Assembly (NCBI RefSeq): GCF_001543145.1
Contig: NZ_CP014160.1
Coordinates: forward strand, 1,550,001 to 1,614,000
Source: Aerococcus sanguinicola
GTDB taxonomy: Bacteria > Bacillota > Bacilli > Lactobacillales > Aerococcaceae
Direction of reading: 5' to 3'
Length of the DNA: 64,000 bases
Under the pieces are notes generated by a model, which did no database searches, was not told the DNA's origin, and saw only the letters and a program-made list of their open reading frames with translations. This document shows, in pieces, positions 17,691-26,858 of this stretch. Every line of letters starts with the position of its first letter. Position 1 is the first letter of the stretch. A program made the translations under genes and the position numbers.

Positions 17691-18839
17691 ATGAAAGTTT
17701 TACAGATAAATTCAGTAATCGATTTTGGGTCTACTGGACGTATTTGCAGAGACTTATATGATTTTCTTGAAGAAAATGGTCACGAATGTGTCATTGCCTA
17801 TGGAAGAGGAAAGTCTACTCCTGGCTATAAGACTATTAAAATTGGCTCAAAAATAGATCAGGCGTTACATGGAGTTTATTCTCGATTATTCGATCGTCAT
17901 GGATTTGCCTCAAGACAAGCTACTAGACAGTTAATTGAAGAGATTGAAGAATTTGATCCAGATATTATTCATCTTCATAATATACATGGCTACTATTTAA
18001 ATATTGAGATTTTATTCAATTATTTATCGACAAAAGATACGCCTGTTGTTTGGTTATTGCATGATCAATGGTCAATTTCAGGTCACAGTGCAAACTTTAA
18101 TTTAAATGATGACGGCACCCTTCCTACTAGTCTTAAAAATCGTGATGAGTTAAAAAATTATCCTAAAACAGTTGGTTTTGGGCAGTTTAAAAAAAATTTA
18201 CGAGATAAGGAAAAATTGTTTACGTCAATTAAAAATATGACTATTGTAACTCCTTCTCATTGGCTAGAAAGTATTGTGTCAAAATCTTTTTTAAATAAGT
18301 ATCCCATCATGACTATTTATAACGGAGTAAATACCGATATCTTTAAAATTGATTTTAATAAGAGCAATTATCTAAGAAAGCAATGGAACTCAGAACAAAA
18401 AATTGTAATATTGGGAGTAGCATCTATTTGGGATCCTAGGAAAGGTCTAGATGATTTTATAAAACTGTCTCAACTGTTATCTCCAGCTGACTATCAAATA
18501 GTATTAGTAGGAAGTGACCCTCAAATCAAAAATAAATTACCAAGAGATATTGTAACTATTGAGAGAACGAATTCTGTTGAAGAACTAAAAGATATCTATA
18601 ATGCGAGTGATGTTTTTGTAAATCCAACTTATTTTGATAATTTTCCTACTGTAAACATAGAAGCTTTGGCTTGTGGAACTCCAGTAATAACTTATGATAC
18701 TGGAGGAAGCGGTGAAAGTATAAATGAAAATACTGGAACTATTGTTGACCAAGGAAATTTTGATATGTTACTAAATGCTATTGAAAAGTGGGGAGGTAAA
18801 GTTCCAGCTGTTAAAAAAACTGTCGTAGAAGAGTATTAG
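17691..18839 (+). CDS. glycosyltransferase family 4, C-terminus cut by a frameshift
   Basis: A GT-B transferase: VLQINSVIDFGSTGRI and HLHNIHGYYLN in the N-domain, VNPTYFDNFPTVNIEALACGTPVITYDTGGSGE with the donor-site E-x7-E in the C-domain. It adds a sugar to the growing repeat unit, and the donor is unknown. The frame stops with VVEEY, but 22 codons of a typical C-terminal helix follow in another frame (18839-18910), so one base has probably been lost near 18835-18840. The catalytic core is intact. ATG 17691 is chosen because the earlier in-frame start lies within capG. Confidence 0.78.
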   Translation: MKVLQINSVIDFGSTGRICRDLYDFLEENGHECVIAYGRGKSTPGYKTIKIGSKIDQALHGVYSRLFDRHGFASRQATRQLIEEIEEFDPDIIHLHNIHGYYLNIEILFNYLSTKDTPVVWLLHDQWSISGHSANFNLNDDGTLPTSLKNRDELKNYPKTVGFGQFKKNLRDKEKLFTSIKNMTIVTPSHWLESIVSKSFLNKYPIMTIYNGVNTDIFKIDFNKSNYLRKQWNSEQKIVILGVASIWDPRKGLDDFIKLSQLLSPADYQIVLVGSDPQIKNKLPRDIVTIERTNSVEELKDIYNASDVFVNPTYFDNFPTVNIEALACGTPVITYDTGGSGESINENTGTIVDQGNFDMLLNAIEKWGGKVPAVKKTVVEEY

Positions 18840-18910
18840 AGAAGTTCAATAAAGAGAAGAATTACAAACAATATTTAAATTTATACAAGGAACGATTAAA
18901 TTTGAATTAA
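18839..18910 (+). pseudogene. out-of-frame C-terminal tail of the preceding glycosyltransferase
   Basis: Read from 18839 this encodes EKFNKEKNYKQYLNLYKE and a few more residues before a stop. That is the usual end of WcaC/EpsF-like glycosyltransferases. It has no start codon of its own and abuts the upstream stop, so it is the displaced tail of that gene. Confidence 0.65.
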
Positions 18911-18974
18911 AAAGATTAATCTATCTTTGAACTGAGCTGTTCACTAATAAATTAACTGGGAAAGGAGGAAAATA

Positions 18975-20060
18975 ATGACGATATATGAGTGGATATTTTT
19001 GTTTATTACATTATATGCGATTATTTGTAGTTTCATTCCTGATGATAAGATAAGTAGATTGCTTTTTACTATATTTAGTTCACTTCATTTGTTTATTGTT
19101 CAGGGATTGAGGGGGACACATGTAGGAGGAGACCTTCCAGGTTACCAAACCTTTTATAATCTAACATCCAATTTTGATAAGATAATAGATGGACAATTTG
19201 AGATAGGATATAATTTTATTAGTTATATTTTTAATGTATTACATATAAATTTTCAAGTTTTTATAGGTATAGTTTCTTTATTTGTCTTCTTAATACTCTC
19301 AATATATATTTATAAGTACTCTAAGAATATTTATATGTCCTACGGCTTATATTTATATTTTGGTTTATACGATTTTGGTTTTAGTGGTTTGAGACAAATA
19401 ATTGCAATGAGTATTTTACTTATTTCTTTTAAATTTTTGATCGAGAAGAATTTAGTGAAATTCTTGATAGTTACAACATTAGCAACATTAGTCCATACAA
19501 CCGCTATAAGTTTTTTTATAGTTTATCCACTAGTTAACTCAAAATTTATCCAAAAAATCTATAATAAACTTTTTGTATTGGTACTACCTGTAGTGTTTTA
19601 TTTTGGAGGTTTAATAGTTTATGAAGTATTAAAGTGGTTTCAACCACTTTTACTCACAAATTTTAATTTTTCATACATGGATGGTTTTGGCATGGATGAA
19701 ATATTTATAATAGTTATATATATAGCTGGGATATTGTTACCGTTGTTTGAAAAAACTGTAAAGCAAGATAAACTATATAGGTCCTTACAAGTATTATCTT
19801 CAATTACATTAGGGGTTCAACTTCTATCGCCCTATTCTTATTATTTTACAAGATTTAATTTGTATTATTATCAATTTATGATTATCTTTGTACCCTATCT
19901 TTTCGAAAGTTATATGGGATATTTTCTAAGAAAAAATAAAACTCTTCACCTATTTACTCGTTATTCAACTTTAGTTCTATTCTTTATTGCGATAGTATTG
20001 TTTTATCATGGTTATATTCAAACAAATCCTCATAAAATTGTTCCATATTCTTTCTTTTAG
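18975..20060 (+). CDS. wzy: Wzy-type polysaccharide polymerase (EpsG family)
   Basis: A 361-residue protein with about ten membrane helices. After the second helix comes GLRGTHVGGDLPGYQTFY, like the R-x-x-x-x-G-x-D-x-x-x-Y motif of EpsG/Wzy polymerases, and FSGLRQIIAMSI is typical of the family. It would link undecaprenyl-bound repeat units outside the membrane. Being the only polytopic non-flippase protein in the locus supports the role. GGAAAGGAGG precedes ATG 18975. Such polymerases diverge rapidly, so substrate linkage cannot be read. Confidence 0.82.
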   Translation: MTIYEWIFLFITLYAIICSFIPDDKISRLLFTIFSSLHLFIVQGLRGTHVGGDLPGYQTFYNLTSNFDKIIDGQFEIGYNFISYIFNVLHINFQVFIGIVSLFVFLILSIYIYKYSKNIYMSYGLYLYFGLYDFGFSGLRQIIAMSILLISFKFLIEKNLVKFLIVTTLATLVHTTAISFFIVYPLVNSKFIQKIYNKLFVLVLPVVFYFGGLIVYEVLKWFQPLLLTNFNFSYMDGFGMDEIFIIVIYIAGILLPLFEKTVKQDKLYRSLQVLSSITLGVQLLSPYSYYFTRFNLYYYQFMIIFVPYLFESYMGYFLRKNKTLHLFTRYSTLVLFFIAIVLFYHGYIQTNPHKIVPYSFF

Positions 20061-20080
20061 AGAGGGGGTTAGTAATTGAT

Positions 20081-21013
20081 ATGCTAGTTTCAATTATAAT
20101 AGCAGCATATAATGAAGAAAAAAATATTGCCCGAATGTTAGACTGCATCATGAACCAATCATATAATGAGTTGGAAGTGATTATTATTGATGATGGCTCA
20201 ACTGATACTACAAGTACTATTTGCAAAAAATATGCAGAAAAAGATTCAAGATTCCACTATCATTATAAAGAAAATGGGGGAGTTGCAGCAGCTAGAAATT
20301 TAGGATTAAAACTTATGACGGGTAATCTTGTAACTTTCCTTGATGGTGACGACTACATTGAGAATAACTTTATTGAAAAACTTTTTGAACCGTTTCAGAA
20401 TGAAAAAAATATTGACTTAACGATTTGTAGTTATTACCAAAATGACAAGCTCATTAGATTTAATGAATGTATTGAAAATAAGGAACAAGTGTTGCTTGAT
20501 ATTATACGACCAAATGGTAGTAAAGGATATTTGTGGAATAAATTATTTTCAACACAGATTATTAGAGAAAGAAAAATAAAATTCAACGAAAAAATTAAAG
20601 TGACAAGTGACTTACCTTTTGTTGTTGAGTATGTTTTGAATTGTACTCGAATCCAATATTTATCCAAACCTTTGATTCATTATTCAATTAATGATGGTTC
20701 TATTTCTAATAACTTAAATAATAAAAAAATTCTTACTCAAATTTATTCGTCACAGTTATGTATTGATTTGTTGAAGAGAGCAAAAATGGATATCTCTATA
20801 GTACAAAAATACATTGAATCTTATTTTAGAATGTTAACTGGAACCATATTGAAGAAGAAGTTTAAAACAACATTAGATGATTTAATATATTTGAAAGAAT
20901 CATTATATAGATATGAATTTAAGAATATTGATCATAAAATCACTAGGTTGAAGTTTTTCTTAGCAAAAAATAAACTTAACTATGAAATCAAATTATCAAA
21001 GTTGAAAGGATAG
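20081..21013 (+). CDS. glycosyltransferase family 2
   Basis: A GT-A transferase: VSIIIAAYNEEKNIARML, IIIDDGSTDTT, and the metal-binding DGDDYI motif near residue 90, followed by GYLWNKLFS typical of capsule GT2 enzymes. No membrane helix is evident, so it acts at the cytoplasmic face. It lies 20 bp after the polymerase gene with a GAGAGGGGG ribosome-binding site. The sugar and linkage are unknown. Confidence 0.85.
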   Translation: MLVSIIIAAYNEEKNIARMLDCIMNQSYNELEVIIIDDGSTDTTSTICKKYAEKDSRFHYHYKENGGVAAARNLGLKLMTGNLVTFLDGDDYIENNFIEKLFEPFQNEKNIDLTICSYYQNDKLIRFNECIENKEQVLLDIIRPNGSKGYLWNKLFSTQIIRERKIKFNEKIKVTSDLPFVVEYVLNCTRIQYLSKPLIHYSINDGSISNNLNNKKILTQIYSSQLCIDLLKRAKMDISIVQKYIESYFRMLTGTILKKKFKTTLDDLIYLKESLYRYEFKNIDHKITRLKFFLAKNKLNYEIKLSKLKG

Positions 21014-21021
21014 TAATTTCT

Positions 21022-21933
21022 ATGCAGCCTTTAGTGTCAGTTATTATGCCAGTGTATAATGTGGAGGAATATTTAGAGGAAGCTTTATTATCTGTGTTTA
21101 ATCAAAGCTATGAAAATATTGAGATAGTATTGATTAACGATGGAAGTACAGATGCTTCTTTATCAATTGCGAAGAAACTGAAAGAAAAAAGTGAATTTCA
21201 ATTTCGTATTCATTCACAAGCTAATGGTGGATTATCGAATGCACGAAATAATGGTTTGAAATTAGCTAAAGGTGAATATATATACTTTTTTGATAGTGAT
21301 GATTTGATTGAAAAAGAGATGATAAAGAACCTAGTAAATAATATGGAAAAATATCAATCAGATGTTATTCGATTTAATGCTGAAAGTTTTTTTGATCAAA
21401 ATTATACAAAAGAAAATTATAGTGAAACATTATATAGTTCTCAAGAACTTAACGAAAATTATGTTTACAGTATAAACGATTTTTTTAAAGTTCAAGATAT
21501 TATTCCTTCTTCTGTGTGTATTTATTTTTTTAAAGCAAATTTATTAAAAGATAATAATCTCCATTTCTTAGAAGGCATTATACATGAAGATGAATTATTT
21601 ACGCCAATTGCTCTATCTCATGCTAATCGTTTAATGTTTGTTAATGAACCTTATTTTAAAAGAAGATATCGTAATAATTCTATAATGACAAGAGCTAAAT
21701 CGTCCAGACAACATGCAATAGGATATTTTACTGTAGTAAAAGAACTTAACCGATACGTAAGTGAGAATAATTTAGATAAAGAAGTTAAAGAATATTTTTC
21801 AAAAACTATTAATCGATTAGGATCAATGATTTTTGGCTCTTCTAAATTAACTCTCAAAGAAAATATGTATTTGATAAAAATAGGGATTAAACCTGTAAAT
21901 TCTATTTTGAAAAAGATTAAATCGAAAATATGA
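21022..21933 (+). CDS. glycosyltransferase family 2
   Basis: A second GT-A enzyme, 8 bp after the first: VSVIMPVYNVEEYLEEAL, VLINDGSTDAS, NGGLSNARNNGL and the catalytic FDSDDLIE. It resembles CpsI/WaaV-like transferases. The two GT2 and two GT4 genes, plus the initiating transferase, suggest a repeat unit of about four to five sugars. Specificity is unknown. Confidence 0.85.
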   Translation: MQPLVSVIMPVYNVEEYLEEALLSVFNQSYENIEIVLINDGSTDASLSIAKKLKEKSEFQFRIHSQANGGLSNARNNGLKLAKGEYIYFFDSDDLIEKEMIKNLVNNMEKYQSDVIRFNAESFFDQNYTKENYSETLYSSQELNENYVYSINDFFKVQDIIPSSVCIYFFKANLLKDNNLHFLEGIIHEDELFTPIALSHANRLMFVNEPYFKRRYRNNSIMTRAKSSRQHAIGYFTVVKELNRYVSENNLDKEVKEYFSKTINRLGSMIFGSSKLTLKENMYLIKIGIKPVNSILKKIKSKI

Positions 21934-21969
21934 TTAGATATATGCCTTGTAAATTTAACCTAATTTAAT

Positions 21970-22062
21970 ATCGTAGCAATTGTTAATATGTTCTTTTTCT
22001 TCTTCCAAATGCTGGTAGATTTTGGTATCGCTATCAATTATTCAAAGAAGAATATTAAATTT
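21970..22062 (+). pseudogene. remnant of a wzx flippase gene
   Basis: This piece encodes IVAIVNMFFFFFQMLVDFGI and a little more. It matches at both DNA and protein level the segment of the intact wzx gene near 23027-23110 (IVAIVNVFLVFFQLLADFGI). It has no start, and only about 30 codons survive. It marks an earlier flippase gene lost or replaced at this position. Confidence 0.75.
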
Positions 22063-22162
22063 AAACATTTGAGGAGGTGAGGCCTCTAGGATAGGCCATC
22101 CAGTCTTAGAGTAAATATTGTAGTACAGCACAAAGGAAAATTTTATTTATAAAGGAGTCTTT

Positions 22163-22693
22163 ATGGCAAGAAAATATTATGACGAAAATGGAAATGAAGT
22201 AAAACGCGGGGGTTGCTTGAAGTGGGGTGGCATTGCTTTTGGTGTCATTATTCTGATTGGCGCTTGTGGTACTATATTTTCTGACTCTGACACACAAGAT
22301 ACAAGTAACAACGAAGCTAAGACGGAAGAGGTTGCACAAGAATCGAAAGCGTCGGCGGAATCTCAAGAAAAAGAAGAAGAGAAAGTGCCACAAGAGTATA
22401 AGAATGCCTTAAAGAAGGCAGATAGCTATGCTAATAGAATGTACATGTCAAAAGCGGGCGTTTATGATCAGCTGACTTCTGAGTATGGTGAAGGTTTTGC
22501 TCCAGAAGCGGCCCAATATGCTATCGACAATGTAGAAGCCGATTGGAAGGAAAATGCCCTTAATAAGGCAAAAAGTTATTATGAAGACATGGCACTCTCT
22601 AGAGATGGAGTATATGATCAATTAGTTTCTGAGTATGGCGAACAGTTTACTCCAGAAGAAGCCCAATATGCTATCGACAATTTGCCTGAGTAA
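22163..22693 (+). CDS. Ltp-repeat cell-surface protein
   Basis: A 176-residue protein: polar N-terminus, a hydrophobic segment (about 22-36) ending in an LIGAC lipobox-like motif (Cys35), a Glu/Ser-rich linker, then two ~46-residue repeats. Each repeat has the pattern AL-KA-SY...MSK-GVYDQL-SEYGE-F-PE-AQYAIDN, which is the Ltp (host cell surface-exposed lipoprotein) domain. In phage TP-J34 an Ltp protein blocks DNA injection of superinfecting phages. AAAGGAG precedes the ATG. It sits between the capsule GTs and wzx and has its own terminator, so it is a cargo gene rather than a biosynthesis gene. Its function here is inferred. Confidence 0.8.
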   Translation: MARKYYDENGNEVKRGGCLKWGGIAFGVIILIGACGTIFSDSDTQDTSNNEAKTEEVAQESKASAESQEKEEEKVPQEYKNALKKADSYANRMYMSKAGVYDQLTSEYGEGFAPEAAQYAIDNVEADWKENALNKAKSYYEDMALSRDGVYDQLVSEYGEQFTPEEAQYAIDNLPE

Positions 22694-22709
22694 CAAATGA
22701 ATTTTGTCC

Positions 22710-22737
22710 AAGGTTGGATTTAAATCCAACCTTTTAA
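22710..22737 (+). terminator. terminator of the Ltp gene
   Basis: AAGGTTGGATT pairs with AATCCAACCTT, then TTT, 17 bp after the stop codon. Confidence 0.8.
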
Positions 22738-22785
22738 TGAAAGAAGTTTACAGCTTTAAAAATTCTAAACTTCTTTCATTAAAAG
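22731..22785. repeat. perfect 20-bp inverted repeat
   Basis: The arms at 22731-22750 and 22766-22785 are exact reverse complements (CTTTTAATGAAAGAAGTTTA and its complement) with a 15-base loop. It overlaps the T-tract of the preceding terminator. It could be a second, minus-strand terminator or a decayed mobile end. Confidence 0.85.
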
Positions 22786-22896
22786 TTGATAATTATCAGA
22801 TAATCCATGCACCTATTGAAGTTGAATATAGAAGGACCTAGCAAAAGCTCTGATAAGATAGAATTGAAGGCTTTTCATATTTGTTAGAAAGTAGGA

Positions 22897-24318
22897 ATGA
22901 TATTGAACAAATTAAAAGAGGGAATCATCTACAATGCTATCGGTAAGTATTCCAATGTGGTTATACAAATACTTCTCCAAGTAATACTAGCACGTCTTAT
23001 CACACCAGCTGAGTTTGGGATTGTAGCAATTGTCAATGTGTTCTTGGTTTTCTTCCAACTTCTAGCAGATTTCGGCATTGGACCAGCAATTATACAAAGA
23101 AAAGATATTGATCGTCATGAAACCAATCAAATTTATTCTTTTTCGATCTATTTTTCTTTATTTTTAGCGATTATTTTTGCGGTGCTTGCCCACCCAATTA
23201 GTCAATTTTACAATAAACCGGAGCTTGTTCGAGCAGTTCCTGTTATGGCGATTGCCTTGCTTTTTAACAGTTTGTGCATGGTTCCCCAAAATTTATTGCT
23301 AAAAGAAAAACGTTTTAAACAGGTGAATTTTACCCAAGTCATGGGTAGTTTGTTTAATGGAATTTTTTCTGTGACCTTTGCTTATTTGGGCTTCTCTTTT
23401 TACTCCATTATCTTTGGTAATATTGCAAGAGCGCTTGTTCAATTAGTGATTTATTTATTTAGTACCAAATTGAAGTTCGCTTTTAAAGTTTCACTTGAAC
23501 CCCTTAAAAAGATTTTTCCTTTTGCTAAGAACCAGATGTTGTTTAATATCATCAATTACTTTTCAAGAAACTTGGATAGTATCTTAATTGGGAGATATAT
23601 GCCAGCAGACCAGTTAGGTTATTATGATAAATCCTATCAGTTAACTTTGTATCCCAATACTATTTTTACTGGGGTCATTACTTCTGCAATCCAACCGATT
23701 TTTTCTGATTTTCAAAATGATCTCATTCAGATTAAAAACGGTTATCTTAATATATCTAAGGTATTAGCTAATTTCGCCATTCCTTTGACAATCTTTTTAT
23801 TCTTCTCAGCAGAAGATATTATTTATTTTCTCTACGGTGCCCAGTGGGGAGAGAGTGTGCTCGTCTTTCAAATTTTAAGTATCTCAATATGGATCCAGAT
23901 GTTGCAATCAACAACTGGGGCTTTTTTCCAATCAGCCAATCGAACAGATCTCTTGCTCTTATCAGGCATACTATCAACAACGCTCAATATCATTAGTATC
24001 ATTATTGGAGTTTACAAGGGTTCCATTTATTGGGTTGCAACGATGGTCGTTATCAGCTTTAGCCTAAACTTTTTCCAGACTAATTACTTAATGTTAAATA
24101 AAGCCTTTAATAGTAACATAAGAGAGTTCCTATTCGTGCTGATTAAACCATTGATTATTGGATTCATAACTTTACTAGCTTTTATCATACTACCAAGCTT
24201 ACCTTTTAACTCATTCATTAACTTGTTTATTAAAGGAATTATCTTCTTAGTCAGCTTGCTCATTGGTCTGTTAGTTACTAAGCAATGGGAAGACTTGATG
24301 AAGCTGATAAGAGGATAA
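22897..24318 (+). CDS. wzx: Wzx-type polysaccharide flippase
   Basis: A 473-residue MATE/MOP-superfamily protein with 12-14 membrane helices. It begins with NKLKEGIIYNAIGKYSN and shows LITPAEFGIVAIVNVF and DFGIGPAIIQ, typical of the PST/Wzx group that flips lipid-linked repeat units across the membrane. The ATG at 22897 sits very close to GTAGGA, and TTG at 22903 has better spacing, so the protein may be two residues shorter. It is the last capsule gene. A fragment of a related flippase lies 0.9 kb upstream. Confidence 0.9.
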   Translation: MILNKLKEGIIYNAIGKYSNVVIQILLQVILARLITPAEFGIVAIVNVFLVFFQLLADFGIGPAIIQRKDIDRHETNQIYSFSIYFSLFLAIIFAVLAHPISQFYNKPELVRAVPVMAIALLFNSLCMVPQNLLLKEKRFKQVNFTQVMGSLFNGIFSVTFAYLGFSFYSIIFGNIARALVQLVIYLFSTKLKFAFKVSLEPLKKIFPFAKNQMLFNIINYFSRNLDSILIGRYMPADQLGYYDKSYQLTLYPNTIFTGVITSAIQPIFSDFQNDLIQIKNGYLNISKVLANFAIPLTIFLFFSAEDIIYFLYGAQWGESVLVFQILSISIWIQMLQSTTGAFFQSANRTDLLLLSGILSTTLNIISIIIGVYKGSIYWVATMVVISFSLNFFQTNYLMLNKAFNSNIREFLFVLIKPLIIGFITLLAFIILPSLPFNSFINLFIKGIIFLVSLLIGLLVTKQWEDLMKLIRG

Positions 24319-24468
24319 GTGTTTTTAGGAATCTAAATAATAAACTATTTTGTACTCTTTAGCTTTTCTTTTATTGTTCTAGATTTATCTGTGTAAAAAA
24401 TGTATTATTAAGTTGTAGTAAAGTGAAGTATGCATGGGAAGTAATCAATATATTATATATCTTAATAA

Positions 24469-24506
24469 ATAATCCCTCTAAAAAGCTTATCTTTTAGAGG
24501 GATTAT
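24469..24506. terminator. bidirectional terminator after the capsule locus
   Basis: ATAATCCCTCTAAAA is repeated in inverse as TTTTAGAGGGATTAT. It separates wzx from the convergent acyltransferase pseudogene. No other feature is seen in 24319-24693. Confidence 0.75.
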
Positions 24507-24693
24507 GTTATGATTGAAAACTTTTTATCTCTATATTCTTTAGGATCTACTAAGTTTTCAAATTGATTACTGTATTTAAATTTTTATTACATAATTTTAT
24601 TAGAAGAGAAGTATATCATTAGAATGATAGGTATCAGATTTTTGCTATATCTAAGTAGAGATTTAAAATTTTGAATTCTATAATTTTGACAAA

Positions 24694-25806
24694 TTATCCG
24701 AACATCATCTTTTTACATATGTCATAAATTTTAGCTAACGCGTTTATTAGGTTATCGGCGTATTTATCCACAATGACCATAAAAGGCTTCTCAAAAAATT
24801 TTTGCCTTATTAAATCTATCACCGTGCATATTGCATAAACTAATAAGACCACAATAATAGAGTACGGGATTAAAAGTAAGGAATTTTGATATTGATAATT
24901 TTGGAAAATATTAATCCATAAAATAGGCCTTAATATAATATTCTCGTGAATAAGATACACACCAAAAGTTGCAGTTGCTAATGTATTTATAGAGTTAGTA
25001 TAGTTCATTTGAAGATTTGTAAATGCTAAGAATAGGGTCAGGGAAATTAGTAGAACAGGTATCTTTTCCATACCATAAAAATATGTTGCATAGGTGGAAA
25101 AGATATTCCATTGTGTTCCTAATAAAGTAAAAACTATACTCGATAAATACGTTAATAATGAAAAGATTCCGCACATTATAAAATATCTTTTAGTGGTAAA
25201 GGTGTGGTTAAATCCATATAAACGAACATATCCAGCGAGCGCGTATAAAGTTACGAACCACCACAAGGGATTACTTTGAAAGTCTGAAGTTGTAAAGGTA
25301 GGGATGACTGACCACATGATAATAAGCAATGTTAGAAAAATTTGATAAGTCTTCTTACTCAGTGAATTGAGTAATATATTTAAAAATGGATGAATAATGT
25401 ACAGCACGAAATAAGTACTTGCAAACCACCATGAAGAGAAAGTGATCGGGAATAGCGATTTTACAGCTGTTATGATTTCATAATCATGAATCTTAAATAT
25501 CGAACATATAGCAAATATACTTAGTGAGTAAAAAATTATCTGTCCCCAAAGTTTTATGATTTTTCTAATATCAAGAATTTTGCTACAGTTTGTTATAAGA
25601 AAATATCCTGTTATTAGAATAAAAATATTAACGCCAACCTTGCCGCCTAATACAATTAAATTATACCAAAGACGGGGTATGGTAATAATTGACGTTTCCT
25701 AATTAAATCCACCATGTACTGCAAAATGGTGAAAAATAATCATTATAATTGAAATTATTCTTAATAGTTCAATGTTACTTTGCCTGTTTAGTTTTGAGCT
25801 TTTCAT
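24694..25806 (-). pseudogene. acyltransferase-3 family gene with an in-frame stop
   Basis: From ATG 25806, after AAAGAAAGGAG, the frame reads MKSSKLNRQSNIELLRIISI and on to FHHFAVHGGFN, the start of an acyltransferase-3 (OafA/WecH-like) protein. Codon 36 is TAG (25699-25701). The frame then stays open to 24694, so the whole ~370-residue protein is preserved apart from one nonsense codon. Such proteins O-acetylate surface polysaccharides, and this one adjoins the capsule locus. The 3' part from 25407 could be made only from a poor internal GTG. A recent inactivation, an allelic phase or a sequence error are all possible. Confidence 0.8.
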
Positions 25807-25966
25807 ACTATACAGAAACTCCTTTCTTTTATTGTTATACCGTTAGTATTCAATCATTGTAGGTAACTATGTATGTGAAAATTAAACTAGAGTATTTTAT
25901 AGATTATACTAGATTAGTTAGATATAATTAAATTAGTAACTATTTTAGATTTGAGGAGGAGTCGTT

Positions 25967-26851
25967 ATGAATTTAGACACAGTGGTAAATCAGATTCGAA
26001 ATTCAAATATTATTCATCTCCATATGTGTCAAAAGAATCCTCAAGGATACGTAACTTTTACACCAAATATCACAGATCAGGTTAAAAATGAGCTTAAGAG
26101 AATATCAATTGATTATCTTGAGACTAAAGCAAACATTAAGCAAGTCGAATATAACCCAACAAGAACTATTTCAGGAACAGTTGAAACCGTTAAATTCCAA
26201 GATTTTGATTCAGTTACTGAATTTTTTGAAACTTTTAAAGAAGAGGCTGGAATTGGTGAAATAACACCTATTCTTATAGATTTTTTCATATATGAATTTG
26301 AAATTCAAGATAAAAGTATTTATCTCTTTAGGAGACACAATAAGAATAAGGCACTTAGAAAAGGTATACTTGGTAAAATATTAAAAGGCTATTATAAGAG
26401 TATTGAAACCGAGGATATATTAACAATAGATGATAAAATTGATTTTTTAGTATACGAAAATGAGATTATTGTATTTTATCATACTGCTTTTGAGAGAATA
26501 TTTAATTTAGATGCCGAATTTTACGATAAAGCTGAAATTGTATTGGAAGCAGATATGTTTAAAAATAAAATAATTGGATATGATGCTTTAAAAGAAGATC
26601 TTCTGGATAATAAAAATTTGGTTAAAAGAGTTTCAAAATTAGAAGGTGATATAGATAAAGCCACTATGTTTTTAAAGCATATGCGTAGAACGGAGGCTGT
26701 AATAAATCGTTTTGATTTACCGATTTCTATAATTGGGGATCAAATTTGTTACGAAGATAAGAGTCAGTTAGGAGAAATTGTACTTTTGATGCAGGATGCA
26801 TATTACAGAACTTTTATTGGAGAGGAAGACGGAGTAGACGAAGGGAGATAA
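25967..26851 (+). CDS. kwaB: Kiwa anti-phage protein KwaB (DUF4868)
   Basis: The 294-residue soluble protein matches the DUF4868/KwaB pattern: an N-terminal alpha/beta region, a central segment of alternating strands (IYLFRRHNKNKA), then DKIDFLVYENEIIVFYHTAFERIF, the most recognisable part. In Kiwa, membrane KwaA senses phage attack and KwaB binds DNA to block phage replication and transcription. ATG 25967 follows GAGGAGGAG. It ends 7 bp before a membrane-protein gene that fits KwaA. The order kwaB-kwaA is the reverse of the E. coli operon. AT-rich composition agrees with acquisition. Confidence 0.75.
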   Translation: MNLDTVVNQIRNSNIIHLHMCQKNPQGYVTFTPNITDQVKNELKRISIDYLETKANIKQVEYNPTRTISGTVETVKFQDFDSVTEFFETFKEEAGIGEITPILIDFFIYEFEIQDKSIYLFRRHNKNKALRKGILGKILKGYYKSIETEDILTIDDKIDFLVYENEIIVFYHTAFERIFNLDAEFYDKAEIVLEADMFKNKIIGYDALKEDLLDNKNLVKRVSKLEGDIDKATMFLKHMRRTEAVINRFDLPISIIGDQICYEDKSQLGEIVLLMQDAYYRTFIGEEDGVDEGR

Positions 26852-26858
26852 AGTTATT

